A stretch of DNA of 48,303 bases from NCBI GenBank assembly GCA_964422925.1, contig CAYRDC010000018.1:1-48303 (forward strand). Direction: 5' to 3'. Positions 34,090 to 42,366 of this stretch are shown in pieces. A model generated the notes under the pieces. It worked only from the letters and a program-made list of their open reading frames with translations. It had not been told where the DNA came from and searched no databases. Numbering within the stretch: the first letter of the stretch is position 1; each line of letters starts with the position of its first letter. The translations under genes were made by a program, and so were the position numbers. The stretch is from CAYRDC01 sp964422925 (GTDB lineage: Bacteria; Bacteroidota; Bacteroidia; Chitinophagales; S012-47).

Positions 34090-37000
34090 TCAGGGCCGCT
34101 GGAGGATTACCTTTTTCCGGATCATCCCCTCCCCTGTCAGCAGGGTAATGTCATACATTCCTTCCGCCAGCCGGGAAATATCAATATTTCGTTGGCTTTG
34201 ACCGGCCGGTACTGTCCAGGACTCACTGACCACAAGGGCTCCTTTCATGTCCGTGATCCGGAGCACCGCTTCAAAACTGCGTTTGGTTTCGATCTGCAGC
34301 GTAAAGTTGCCGTCATTCGGGTTGGGAAAAACACGGAACGACCTGATGAAAACCGGCACCTTCAGCCCGGAGATAACTGTGTCGCGCACCTGTACCGAAT
34401 CCACCCGTGCGCAGCTGTTGGCATCGGTCACCGTGACGTAATAAAGCCCGGAACATAAGTTCACCGCCATGCCGGATGTCTGCCCGTTCGGGTCGCTCCA
34501 CAGGTAGGCATAGGGCTGAGTTCCGCCCTGCACTATTACGCTGGCTGTGCCGTTGCACTGGCTGTTTTCATCCGGGGTGGAAGAGGTTTGGGTCAGGAGA
34601 CTGTCCGGTTCGCCCAGGGTAAACCCGGTGCTGTCCGTGCAGTTGTGCGCGTCCGTGACGGTCACCCCATAGGAGCCGGCTGCCAGGCTGTCGGCCACGG
34701 AGGTCGTGTCGCCATTGTCCCACAGGTAGTGGTAAGGAGCCGTGCCGCCCTGCACCGACAGGCTAATGCTCCCGTCCTGCAATCCGTTGCACGAAGGCAT
34801 GTCCAGGGCCTGTGCCGTGAGCTGCAACGAATCGGGCTGGCCGATGGTGAACGAGGTGGCGCCTGTGCATCCGTGGGCATCCGTCACCGTTACGGTATAA
34901 TTGCCGGCTGCCAGGCCCGTCAGGCTGGAATCCACACTGCCATTGCTCCAGCTATAGCTGTATCCCGGTGTGCCCCCGTCCCCGCTAACTGCCAGGAAAC
35001 CATCGGCAGCGCCAAAACAGGAAGCATCCTGCATGGTAACGAGAATGGCCCCTACCGGGTCGGGCTGGGTAATCAATACGGAATCCACGGCCGTGCAGCC
35101 GTTCTGGTCGGTTACGGTTACATAATGCATGCCGGCTGGCAGGTGCAGGGCGCTTTTGCCGGTTTCCCCGTCAGACCAATGGTAAGTGACGGGGGGAGTT
35201 CCCCCGCTGGCATCGGCTGATGCCGTACCTGTGCTGTCACCATAGCAACCGCTAATGTTGGTGGAACTGTTTATGGTTACTGCAAGCAAAGACGGTTGGT
35301 TCACCATGGCGTATTTCACAAAATAACAGCCTTTGGAATCCGTCACCGTGACGACATACGTGCCCACGGGCAGGCTGTCGAGGGTCTGGGCGGTATCCCC
35401 GGTGCTCCAGAGGTAGGTGTAGGGTGGCGTGCCTCCGGAAGGCTGTGCCGTTACCGATCCGTCATGCACTCCGAAGCAGGAAACATCCGTAACCTGGGCT
35501 CCGGCTGATACATCGCAGGTGTAGAGCGGACTTTCCCAGACGCCCCGCCCAAAAGTGGCCGCCCGGACCCGGGAATTCAGGTATGATATTTCCAATTCCG
35601 TCAACGGGGCATTGGGCAGGCCCCCGCTGTAAGAAGCCCAGTTCGACATGGTCATATCGCGGTAAAACACTCCGATTTCCATGCCCACATACAGGCCGCT
35701 GGCATTGGTGTCCAGGGCAATGCAATGGGCCGGATAATTGGGCAGGTTGGCACTCCAGTTTACCCAGGTGGTGCCCCCGTCCGTGGAATAAAACACTTTG
35801 TTTCCGGCCGAATAACCTGAAGTAGTGTACCATACCGTATTGGCATCGCGCGGGTCGGCCATCAGGTAAGAAACCGGCTGGGCGGATGTGCGTATTTTGG
35901 TCCATGTGGCCCCGCCATCGGCCGTGCGCCAGAGGTCGTACTTTGTTCCCGCGTAAATCACTTGCGTGTCGGCAGCTGTCACCGCCAGGTGTCGCAGCTT
36001 GGTTCCCCCGGTAAACCCGTTGCTGATCTGTGTCCAGCTATCGCCCCGGTTGGTGGTTTTATACACTTCCTTGTAACCTGCGTAAATCGTGGAAGGATTC
36101 AGCGGGTTCAGCACATAAGGCGTAACCCACCAGCCGCTGGGCTTGCCCGGGATGCTGTCAGAGATGGTTACCGTATTCCACCAGGTGGCAAAACCGTCCA
36201 TGGAGCGGTGTATCTTGCCGTACTGGGTGGTGGAGTACATGATATTCGGATTCACGTAGTCAATGATGCATTCCATACCGTCCCCGCCTGTGGCGTTGAA
36301 CCAGCCGGTGCCTTCCATTTTCCGGGTACCGTTGTCCTGCATGCCGCCCAGCAACAGGTTGGGGTCGGTGGCTGACAGACCGATTTTGTAAAACTGGCTA
36401 ATCTGCATACCGTTGGTCAGGTCTTTCCAGTGGACCCCGGTGTCGCGCGTTACGTATATGCCCCCGTCATTGCAATCGTAGAAATTGTTGACATTCACCG
36501 GGTGGAACGCGTAAAAATGCTTGTCGGCATGTACCACGGGCGAACCGTTTTTATTGTAGGAGGAGCCGCTGGTCCACATACTGGCCGTAGTCCAGGTATG
36601 GCCCCCGTCCGTACTCTTCCAGCAGTTCACGCCCCCGAGGAACACCAGGTTGGAGTCTGCCGGGGAAATAGCGAGGCAGAGGTCGTACCAGCCCTGGCCG
36701 CCCGTGCCGGAACCATCGGAATAATAGCCGAGCATATTGGGCGTGTCGGGGTGCACCTGGGTGAAGGTGTTGCCTGCGTCATGCGAAGCCCATAAGCCCA
36801 GCAGGCCCCCATTGGTTTTGGCGGCTACGAATTCCACCATGTTGGGCGCGGCAGCCGTCACGGCCAGCTGGATGCGCTTGGCCCCACTGAGCGAAGTGAC
36901 CTGCGACCAGTTTTGCCCGCCATCGAGCGAACGCCATACCTGGGCACCCGAACCGTAATCAGTAGCATACACCACGTTGGGGTCGCCCGGCTTAAAGGCC

Positions 37001-37827
37001 AGGTCCTTGAAATTGCCGGCCTGTACCTTTGACCAGGTGGTCCCCCCATCAGCCGTGCGCCAGATACCGTCTGATGCGGAAGCTATCAGTACACTGGGAT
37101 TCACCGGATTGATGATAATGTCGCGCATCAGCTTGTTCTGCGAAGTGGTCCACGAAAGCCCCGTGGTGGTCCAGGTCTGCCCCCCATCGGTGCTTTTCAG
37201 TACGCCTACACTGTGGTTGTCGCCACTGGCATTGCCGGTCAGTGCCCAGAGGGAACCGAAATCCCCATCACCCGTAGCAAAATACATGGTATCGGGATGC
37301 TTGGGGTCAATGGCTATGCCGCTTACCCCCAGGCTGGGCCAGTCATCCGCGATGGGTGTCCAGCTGTTTCCCCCGTCCGTGGTTTTCCATACCCCGCCCG
37401 AAGGCGTGCCCACAAACATGACAGCCGTATCGGTGGGATGAAACGCCAGGCAATTGATGCGCCCCAGCCCCCGGTAACCACCCGGAGTGGTAGTGGGGCC
37501 CAGCGGCTTCCAGTTAAAAACAGACTGGCCCTGTATGCCCTGCCCGCTGCCGTACTTGACCCGGAAATGCTGCCATTCGTCCCAGTCATGCCCGCTGTCC
37601 GGAAAACGCCCGTTTTCATCCAGGCGGCTGTCCCAGTACCAGATCCAGCGGGCAATGGGCTTCAACCCGGCTTCACGGGGCATGCCATGGGTTTCTACAT
37701 ACTGCTCAAAGGCGTCCCGCAGCTCCGGGAACGACCAGGTACGCCCTTCCACGGTTTCCAGGAAACTCTGGGACCGGACGGAATACACAGCTGCCAATGC
37801 AAACAAGAGAGTAATGACTTTTTTCAT
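34090..37827 (-). CDS. Very large T9SS-secreted protein with BNR/sortilin-type propeller and SprB repeats
   Basis: This is a 1245-residue secreted protein. A signal peptide (1-19) is followed by about 650 residues of Asp-box/BNR-type propeller sequence with many STDGGxTW and TADGGxTW motifs, as in VPS10/sortilin-like and glycosidase-like propellers. Next come about five SprB-type repeats (each with C-x-G...DGS...G-GTPPYxYxW, and D/S-GxYxVTVTDxxGC; about 785-1140). The last 80 residues (VFPNPNDGNFTLQIE, ITDMKGALVV, EGMYDITLL) form a type A T9SS sorting domain. It is expected at the cell surface, where SprB-type repeats act in adhesion or gliding in relatives. No catalytic triad could be assigned. 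Confidence 0.88.
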   Translation of the reverse strand: MKKVITLLFALAAVYSVRSQSFLETVEGRTWSFPELRDAFEQYVETHGMPREAGLKPIARWIWYWDSRLDENGRFPDSGHDWDEWQHFRVKYGSGQGIQGQSVFNWKPLGPTTTPGGYRGLGRINCLAFHPTDTAVMFVGTPSGGVWKTTDGGNSWTPIADDWPSLGVSGIAIDPKHPDTMYFATGDGDFGSLWALTGNASGDNHSVGVLKSTDGGQTWTTTGLSWTTSQNKLMRDIIINPVNPSVLIASASDGIWRTADGGTTWSKVQAGNFKDLAFKPGDPNVVYATDYGSGAQVWRSLDGGQNWSQVTSLSGAKRIQLAVTAAAPNMVEFVAAKTNGGLLGLWASHDAGNTFTQVHPDTPNMLGYYSDGSGTGGQGWYDLCLAISPADSNLVFLGGVNCWKSTDGGHTWTTASMWTSGSSYNKNGSPVVHADKHFYAFHPVNVNNFYDCNDGGIYVTRDTGVHWKDLTNGMQISQFYKIGLSATDPNLLLGGMQDNGTRKMEGTGWFNATGGDGMECIIDYVNPNIMYSTTQYGKIHRSMDGFATWWNTVTISDSIPGKPSGWWVTPYVLNPLNPSTIYAGYKEVYKTTNRGDSWTQISNGFTGGTKLRHLAVTAADTQVIYAGTKYDLWRTADGGATWTKIRTSAQPVSYLMADPRDANTVWYTTSGYSAGNKVFYSTDGGTTWVNWSANLPNYPAHCIALDTNASGLYVGMEIGVFYRDMTMSNWASYSGGLPNAPLTELEISYLNSRVRAATFGRGVWESPLYTCDVSAGAQVTDVSCFGVHDGSVTAQPSGGTPPYTYLWSTGDTAQTLDSLPVGTYVVTVTDSKGCYFVKYAMVNQPSLLAVTINSSTNISGCYGDSTGTASADASGGTPPVTYHWSDGETGKSALHLPAGMHYVTVTDQNGCTAVDSVLITQPDPVGAILVTMQDASCFGAADGFLAVSGDGGTPGYSYSWSNGSVDSSLTGLAAGNYTVTVTDAHGCTGATSFTIGQPDSLQLTAQALDMPSCNGLQDGSISLSVQGGTAPYHYLWDNGDTTSVADSLAAGSYGVTVTDAHNCTDSTGFTLGEPDSLLTQTSSTPDENSQCNGTASVIVQGGTQPYAYLWSDPNGQTSGMAVNLCSGLYYVTVTDANSCARVDSVQVRDTVISGLKVPVFIRSFRVFPNPNDGNFTLQIETKRSFEAVLRITDMKGALVVSESWTVPAGQSQRNIDISRLAEGMYDITLLTGEGMIRKKVILQRP

Positions 37828-37898
37828 TTCGCGCTATTTGGGTGAAGGGATGAAATAAAATTACGAAACAAAAGAAAAATGCTATGACCGGGAAACTG

Positions 37899-37906
37899 TA
37901 GTTTTG
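37899..37906 (+). promoter_or_regulatory. Candidate -7 promoter element for dihydroorotase
   Basis: TAGTTTTG fully matches TAnnTTTG and lies 16 bp before the GTG start at 37923. The expected transcription start would leave only a short leader, which supports that start codon. The -33 element is not clear. Confidence 0.45.
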
Positions 37907-37922
37907 CGCGAAAAGCCGGACG

Positions 37923-39263
37923 GTGTATTCGCTGCTGATAAAAAACGTAACCATTTTCAACGAAGGCCACAGGTTTGCGGGCGATGTGGCTGTTTCGAGC
38001 GGGCGCATTGCCCGCTTGGGGGGAACCGTTGACGGGCCTGCCCGCGAAGAGGTGGACGGCACGGGTCTGTGGCTCCTGCCCGGAGTAATTGACGACCAGG
38101 TGCATTTCCGCGAACCCGGCCTGACCCACAAGGGCTCCATCGCCAGCGAATCAAAGGCAGCCGTGGCCGGGGGCGTCACCTCCTTCATGGAAATGCCCAA
38201 CACCCGGCCCCCTGCCCTCACCCAACAGCTGCTCGAAGAAAAATACGCCCTGGCCGCGAAGAACAGCTACGCCAACTACAGCTTCTACATGGGCGCCTCG
38301 AACGATAACCTGGACGAAGTGCTCCGCACCGACCCGGAACGCGTGTGCGGCATCAAGGTGTTCATGGGCAGCAGCACGGGCAACATGCTGGTGGATGACG
38401 AAAAAACCCTGGAAAACCTGTTCAGCCGCTGCGGCATGCTCATTGCCACCCACTGCGAGGACGAAGCCACCATCCGCGCCAACCTGGAAGAAGCCCGGAA
38501 GCACTACGGAAATAACATCCCCCCGGAAATGCACCCCCACATCCGCACGGAGGAAGCCTGCTGGCTGTCTTCCTCCAAAGCCGTGGCCCTGGCACGGAAA
38601 CACGGCACCCGCCTGCACATCCTGCACCTGTCCACCGCCCGCGAACTGGAACTCTTCGACAATGCCACGCCCCTGGCTGAAAAACGCATCACGGCCGAAG
38701 TCTGCGTGCACCATCTCTGGTTCAACAGCGCGCTGTACCCCGTGCTGGGCAACCGTATGAAATGCAACCCCGCCATCAAGGAACGGGAAGACCAGGAGGC
38801 CCTGCAGCAGGCCCTCAAGGACGGCCTGCTGGACGTGGTGGCCACCGACCACGCCCCGCACACCGCGGAGGAAAAAGCCAGGCCTTACCCCGAAGCCCCC
38901 TCCGGCCTGCCCCTGGTGCAGCACAGCCTGCTCATGATGCTGGAACTGGCCAGCATCGGCAAGTTCAGCCCGGAATTCGTGGTGGAAAAGATGTGCCACG
39001 CCCCGGCCGTATGCTTCCGGGTAAAGGAACGAGGCTACCTGCGCGAAGGCTGCCGGGCCGACATGGTGCTGGTGGACCCGGAGGGACGCACCCAGGTGAC
39101 CACGGACTCCCTGCATTACTACTGCGGCTGGAGCCCGCTGGAACACAGCGAATTCCGCCATCGCGTGCTCCGCACCTGGGTGAACGGCCAAACCGCCTAC
39201 GCCTGGCAGGACGGGAAGGAAACGTTCAGACAGGGGCAGGGGGAAAGGCTGGGGTTTAATTAG
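37923..39263 (+). CDS. pyrC: Dihydroorotase (class I)
   Basis: This zinc enzyme of pyrimidine synthesis cyclises carbamoyl aspartate to dihydroorotate. The metal ligands expected in the amidohydrolase fold are present: the two histidines in the DDQVHFREPG region, the carboxylated lysine in GIKVFMGSSTGNML, histidines in ATHCEDE and HILHLST, and the aspartate in VATDHAPHT. I take the GTG start at 37923, giving 446 residues as usual. The 3' end is overlapped by 8 bp by the convergent chaperone gene of the TAC operon, and copies of this 3' end occur further right. Confidence 0.95.
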   Translation: MYSLLIKNVTIFNEGHRFAGDVAVSSGRIARLGGTVDGPAREEVDGTGLWLLPGVIDDQVHFREPGLTHKGSIASESKAAVAGGVTSFMEMPNTRPPALTQQLLEEKYALAAKNSYANYSFYMGASNDNLDEVLRTDPERVCGIKVFMGSSTGNMLVDDEKTLENLFSRCGMLIATHCEDEATIRANLEEARKHYGNNIPPEMHPHIRTEEACWLSSSKAVALARKHGTRLHILHLSTARELELFDNATPLAEKRITAEVCVHHLWFNSALYPVLGNRMKCNPAIKEREDQEALQQALKDGLLDVVATDHAPHTAEEKARPYPEAPSGLPLVQHSLLMMLELASIGKFSPEFVVEKMCHAPAVCFRVKERGYLREGCRADMVLVDPEGRTQVTTDSLHYYCGWSPLEHSEFRHRVLRTWVNGQTAYAWQDGKETFRQGQGERLGFN

Positions 39264-39762
39264 ATCCCTTCCGATTCTTTCCAGTAGATTCTATTGAAAG
39301 GGCTTTCTGCTTCTTTTGCTTCTGCGCGGCCAATTCTTTCTTCTTGTACAGGTCAATAATATTGATGGGCGGCAGCAAATACACACCAAAGGGTGCCAGG
39401 GCTGTCTGCTGGGCTATAAAATTCCGCATTTGCCCGATCAGTATATTCACAGTGCTGTAAGCCCGGAGATTGGCCGCTACATCCTCTTTTAAGGTGTCGT
39501 CCCCTATGGAAAACAATCCCCCGCATTCAGCGGTTATGCTGTAACCGGCCCTGGGCCGTTTGCCGGCATTGATCTTCAGCAATACCTCCACTTTGAACAT
39601 ATCGCCTTCTTTCTCGAAGGCATACTTGAAATCTATATCAATCGGATAAGAGGCAAACAATTCCTGAAGGACTATCTCTTTTTTCTTGGGTAAAACAAAT
39701 GCATATTTGTATTCCAGTATGGAAAAATCATGCAATTTCAGGGGTGAAGGAACAGCTTTCAT
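39256..39762 (-). CDS. SecB-like chaperone of a toxin-antitoxin-chaperone module
   Basis: The 168-residue protein has SecB-like strands (SILEYKYAFVLPKKKEIV, MFKVEVLLKINAGKR) and the typical C-terminal helix and loop AAYSTVN..FIAQQTALAPFGVYLLPPINI, ending in a lysine-rich tail. The start at 39762 (MKAVPSPLKL) gives an ATGA overlap with the antitoxin stop, better than a methionine 8 codons upstream. In TAC modules such a chaperone protects the antitoxin from degradation. A role in general protein export is less likely given its position. It is the last gene of a three-gene minus-strand operon. Confidence 0.78.
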   Translation of the reverse strand: MKAVPSPLKLHDFSILEYKYAFVLPKKKEIVLQELFASYPIDIDFKYAFEKEGDMFKVEVLLKINAGKRPRAGYSITAECGGLFSIGDDTLKEDVAANLRAYSTVNILIGQMRNFIAQQTALAPFGVYLLPPINIIDLYKKKELAAQKQKKQKALSIESTGKNRKGSN

Positions 39763-40202
39763 CAGGCAGCGAAATATTCGGAACATTCATTAATCATGCC
39801 TGTCGCCTGAGGCGTATCCTTGTAAGTTGAATTACTAAAATTATGATAAACCCATGTGCCCTGCCGGTCCGCTTTGGGGGCAAAGGATTTTTTCTCCTCT
39901 TTGGATTCTTCAGAAATATAAAACCTGATATTCAGCGCTTCCTGCAGGCGGGCCAGGGTTTTAAGATTCAGCAGGCGGTTGCCCCGGAACAGCTGGGTAA
40001 TGTAACTGGCCGAAGTGCCAATCCGTTCGGCAAGTTGTTTTTTGCTCAGGCCCTGGCGCTCCATGGCTTCTTCCACTTCATGCATGAATTTGAAGCTGAG
40101 CATATAGGTCTCATGCTCCAGCTTTTCATCAGGGGATTTAAACTCAAACAACCTGTCAAACCATTCTTTGTTTTTCATTTCCTTACGCAATTTTGTACTC
40201 AT
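39762..40202 (-). CDS. HigA-like XRE-family antitoxin with C-terminal extension
   Basis: A helix-turn-helix domain of Cro/C1 type lies at about 50-95 (GLSKKQLAERIGTSASYITQLFRG). An acidic/aromatic C-terminal extension of about 50 residues ends TWVYHNFSNSTYKDTPQATGMINECSEYFAA in order, similar in position to the chaperone-addiction region of TAC antitoxins. The start at 40202 overlaps the end of the upstream toxin frame by 20 bp; the methionine 8 codons later (40178) follows the toxin stop directly and is an alternative. It overlaps the chaperone gene by 4 bp. It probably represses its own promoter. Confidence 0.8.
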   Translation of the reverse strand: MSTKLRKEMKNKEWFDRLFEFKSPDEKLEHETYMLSFKFMHEVEEAMERQGLSKKQLAERIGTSASYITQLFRGNRLLNLKTLARLQEALNIRFYISEESKEEKKSFAPKADRQGTWVYHNFSNSTYKDTPQATGMINECSEYFAA

Positions 40203-40581
40203 AACCGGCTACCCTTTTAACGATCTCCCTGATCCTTTTATCCAGCTTTCTGGTTTTTTTCTTTTCCAGCAGTTCAATGAGAATTATGTGCTTCCGGTTG
40301 TATTCGTCTGTATGTTCCTGGCAATAAATCCTGAATTTCTGGCTTCCCTGCAGGCATTTTATGGCCGTTACATGTTTCGTATTCTGGTCAATGTTTTCCC
40401 GGCTATACTGTTCCTAAGTGGCCACGCCATGTAGCAGTGCATCTATGACATACCTGAATTTTTTAAGAAAAAGATCGCGGGATTCCAGAAATTTTCTGAT
40501 TGTATCCATGGAGGCTTCATCCATATAGATAAAGACCGTTTCCTTATCGTTCACCCACAGAAGGATTGCTTTCCGGGTCAT
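40183..40581 (-). pseudogene. HigB/RelE-like toxin gene interrupted by one in-frame amber codon
   Basis: From ATG at 40581 the frame reads MTRKAILLWVNDKETVFIY... for 55 codons. It meets TAG at 40414-40416 and then stays open in the same frame for 76 more codons to TAA at 40183-40185. The part after the TAG (KHVTAIKCLQGSQKFRIYC, then IELLEKKK...RKLDKRIREIVKRVAGYEYKI in order) has the strand pattern of small RelE/HigB-type toxins. Its end overlaps the antitoxin start, the usual toxin-first order of TAC operons. With one codon changed it would be a 132-residue protein. It is either inactivated, read through, or affected by a sequencing error. Confidence 0.65.
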
Positions 40582-40826
40582 TGCAAAATTAACCTATTGC
40601 TTAATTATTTCAAAATTTTCCCGGATTTTTTTTGAAATTTTTCACACTTTCCGGGAAAGAATCCGGCCTTTCCTATCGGGTGCCATTATATGATCCGCTT
40701 ATTCCAGAAGCTGTTGATTTCAATGCCAAAAACATGTTCCTGACTAACAAATGTAATAATTTCATCAGGATAGGAAAATATCATATCTGAGGGATTGAAC
40801 GGACAAATGTTATGGTGTTTTTTACC

Positions 40827-40880
40827 TGCCACGCCCCGGCCGTGTGCTTCCGCCAGGGGCTGGGGGAAAGGCTGGGGTTT
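40827..40880 (+). pseudogene. Deleted fragment of the dihydroorotase 3' end
   Basis: Positions 40827-40852 match pyrC 38994-39019 at 25 of 26 bases. Positions 40854-40880 match pyrC 39231-39257 at 26 of 27 bases. The 211 bases between these parts in pyrC are missing here. From 40582 to 41040 I see no intact gene, only this fragment and a small hairpin (CCCGC-TTTG-GCGGG, near 40998-41011). Confidence 0.85.
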
Positions 40881-41039
40881 GAAGGAACGGCCGGCTGAAC
40901 GGGCCCAAAACGCACCTTCCGTAATTTCTTTACATATCTTAATTTAGCATCATCCCGCCCTGGCAGGCTGAACATTTACATATGTTAATCTTCCCGCTTT
41001 GGCGGGATCAACAAGCATTAACCGCATGTCCGGTACGCG

Positions 41040-41283
41040 GCCATAACCCCGACAGGGGTTTAACAGTGAATAACCCCGACAGGGGTTCAACAGTGAATAA
41101 CCCCGACAGGGGTTTAACAGTGAATAACCCCGACAGGGGTTTAACAGTGAATAACCCCGACAGGGGTTTANNNNNNNNNNNNNNNNNNNNNNNNNNNNNN
41201 NNNNNNNNNNNNNNNNNNNNNNNNNNNNNNNNNNNNNNNNNNNNNNNNNNNNNNNNNNNNNNNNNNNNNNACAGTGAATAACC
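41040..41283 (+). repeat. Tandem 27-bp palindromic repeat array, interrupted by an assembly gap
   Basis: At least five copies of a 27-bp unit are visible. Each contains the perfect palindrome AACCCC-GACA-GGGGTT followed by TAACAGTGAAT. They run from about 41045 to the gap at 41171 and resume with ACAGTGAATAACC at 41271 directly before the transposase start. The true copy number is hidden by the gap. Confidence 0.92.
41171..41270. other. Assembly gap (100 N)
   Basis: Exactly 100 N, a usual placeholder for a gap of unknown size, placed inside the tandem repeat array. The repeat probably caused the break. Confidence 0.98.
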
Positions 41284-41730
41284 ATGTCGTCCTACACACA
41301 AATCCTGTATCAGATCGTCTTCGGCACCAAGAACCGCGAAAATGTGCTGACCAAACCAAACCGGGAACAGCTGTACCGTTATATCCGGGGAATAATCACC
41401 CAAAAAAAGTGCTTCCTGTACTGCATCAACGGGGTGGAAGACCATATCCATATCCTGATTCACCTGCACCCCACGGTCGCGCTGGCTGACCTGGTGAAGG
41501 ATATCAAAGTGGCCTCTTCCATCTGGATTAAAGAACAAAGGATATTTCCCGGATTCACGGCCTGGCAGATAGGCTACGGGGCATTTACCTATTCAATCAA
41601 AGCGAAAAAAGCACTGATCCACTATATTGAAAATCAGGAGAGACATCATAAACGGCTTACCTTCCGCCAGGAATATATCAACCTGTTGGAGGAACATAGG
41701 GTTGATTATGATGCGCGTTATCTGTTATAA
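41284..41730 (+). CDS. Y1-type (IS200-like / REP-associated) transposase
   Basis: This 148-residue HUH transposase has the histidine pair H54/H56 in EDHIHIL for metal binding and the catalytic-type Y114 in ALIHYIENQERHHK. GYGAFTYS precedes it as in REP-associated tyrosine transposases (RAYTs). It should nick and join single-stranded DNA at hairpins. The gene is complete, begins immediately after the last palindromic repeat unit, and has an inverted, related hairpin on its right side. This fits a RAYT with its own REP repeats rather than a standard insertion sequence. Codon use is intermediate and does not mark it as foreign. Confidence 0.92.
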   Translation: MSSYTQILYQIVFGTKNRENVLTKPNREQLYRYIRGIITQKKCFLYCINGVEDHIHILIHLHPTVALADLVKDIKVASSIWIKEQRIFPGFTAWQIGYGAFTYSIKAKKALIHYIENQERHHKRLTFRQEYINLLEEHRVDYDARYLL

Positions 41731-41867
41731 GTTTCCAACCCCTTGCGGAAGTCTCCGGAAGACCACATACACCGGCAGGTATGGATCATTAAGGGTGTCC
41801 GGGGAAGGTTGCCTGGTGATGACTGTGCGTTTGGGTGGGGTTCTGCCGCTGCCGGCTGCACCGGCAG

Positions 41868-42002
41868 TTATAAAAGGTTGACAGGNNNNNNNNNNNNNNN
41901 NNNNNNNNNNNNNNNNNNNNNNNNNNNNNNNNNNNNNNNNNNNNNNNNNNNNNNNNNNNNNNNNNNNNNNNNNNNNNNNNNNNNNTATAAAAGGTTGGCA
42001 GG
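41868..42002 (+). repeat. Second short repeat, interrupted by an assembly gap
   Basis: TATAAAAGGTTGACAGG ends at 41885 and TATAAAAGGTTGGCAGG resumes at 41986, directly after the gap. The two copies flank the gap, so a tandem array is probably collapsed there. Confidence 0.7.
41886..41985. other. Assembly gap (100 N)
   Basis: A second 100-N placeholder lies between two copies of a 17-bp repeat. Its real length is unknown. Confidence 0.98.
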
Positions 42003-42016
42003 TTCCTGTTCATGTC

Positions 42017-42041
42017 TTACTGTTAAACCGCTGCGCGGTTA
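42017..42041 (-). repeat. Inverted REP-like hairpin right of the transposase
   Basis: ACTGTTAAACC followed by a hairpin (AACCG-CTGCG-CGGTT) is the reverse-complement counterpart of the left array unit, which on the minus strand also reads ACTGTTAAACC before its palindrome. The transposase gene is therefore bracketed by related hairpins in opposite orientation. Confidence 0.65.
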
Positions 42042-42086
42042 GTTTGCCATTCCTTTTATTAGCTTCATATCTGATACCTGCATGGA

Positions 42087-42105
42087 GCGGGAAAGGCTGG
42101 GGTTT
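42087..42105 (+). repeat. Third copy of the dihydroorotase 3'-end sequence
   Basis: A 17-base block (42089-42105) is identical to pyrC 39241-39257 and to 40864-40880. It lies at the left edge of the AT-rich tracrRNA/cas9 block. Together the three copies bracket the TAC region and the transposase region. Confidence 0.75.
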
Positions 42106-42156
42106 GCAAGTTAACCGCTCTCCTTATGCAGGCTATCTTATTACGAATCAAGTGTT

Positions 42157-42242
42157 TCTGCCCTTAATAAAGCCTGACGCCTCAGGAAGCGTAAAGATTC
42201 TCCGCTATTTTTATTAAAAATATTTTGGAGTTAAGGGGCAGA
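42157..42242. repeat. Inverted repeat near the left edge of the AT-rich cas9 block
   Basis: TCTGCCCTTAA (42157-42167) pairs with TTAAGGGGCAGA (42231-42242) as an 11-bp stem with one bulged base. A smaller hairpin (CCTGA...TCAGG) lies inside. No T-tract supports a terminator. From 42106 to 42366 I find no gene. Confidence 0.5.
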
Positions 42243-42366
42243 TTAGTAAATTCGAAATTCTTGTAAGGACTGAAATAGGTATCTTCTATAGATAGAATAT
42301 TATATTTCCTACTATGCGAGTATTAATAAATCAAGTGATTTATAAACTTTTTAGTCTTTATATAAA

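Noticed and set aside
38151..39191. A 346-codon open frame on the minus strand inside dihydroorotase
   Set aside because: Its composition (many V, A, H, Q, F) is typical of the antisense of a GC-rich gene. pyrC itself has all its metal ligands, so it is the real gene.
41040..41283. The tandem 27-bp units considered as a CRISPR array
   Set aside because: The units are directly adjacent with no variable spacers, and each is itself a palindrome. They fit REP repeats of the neighbouring transposase.
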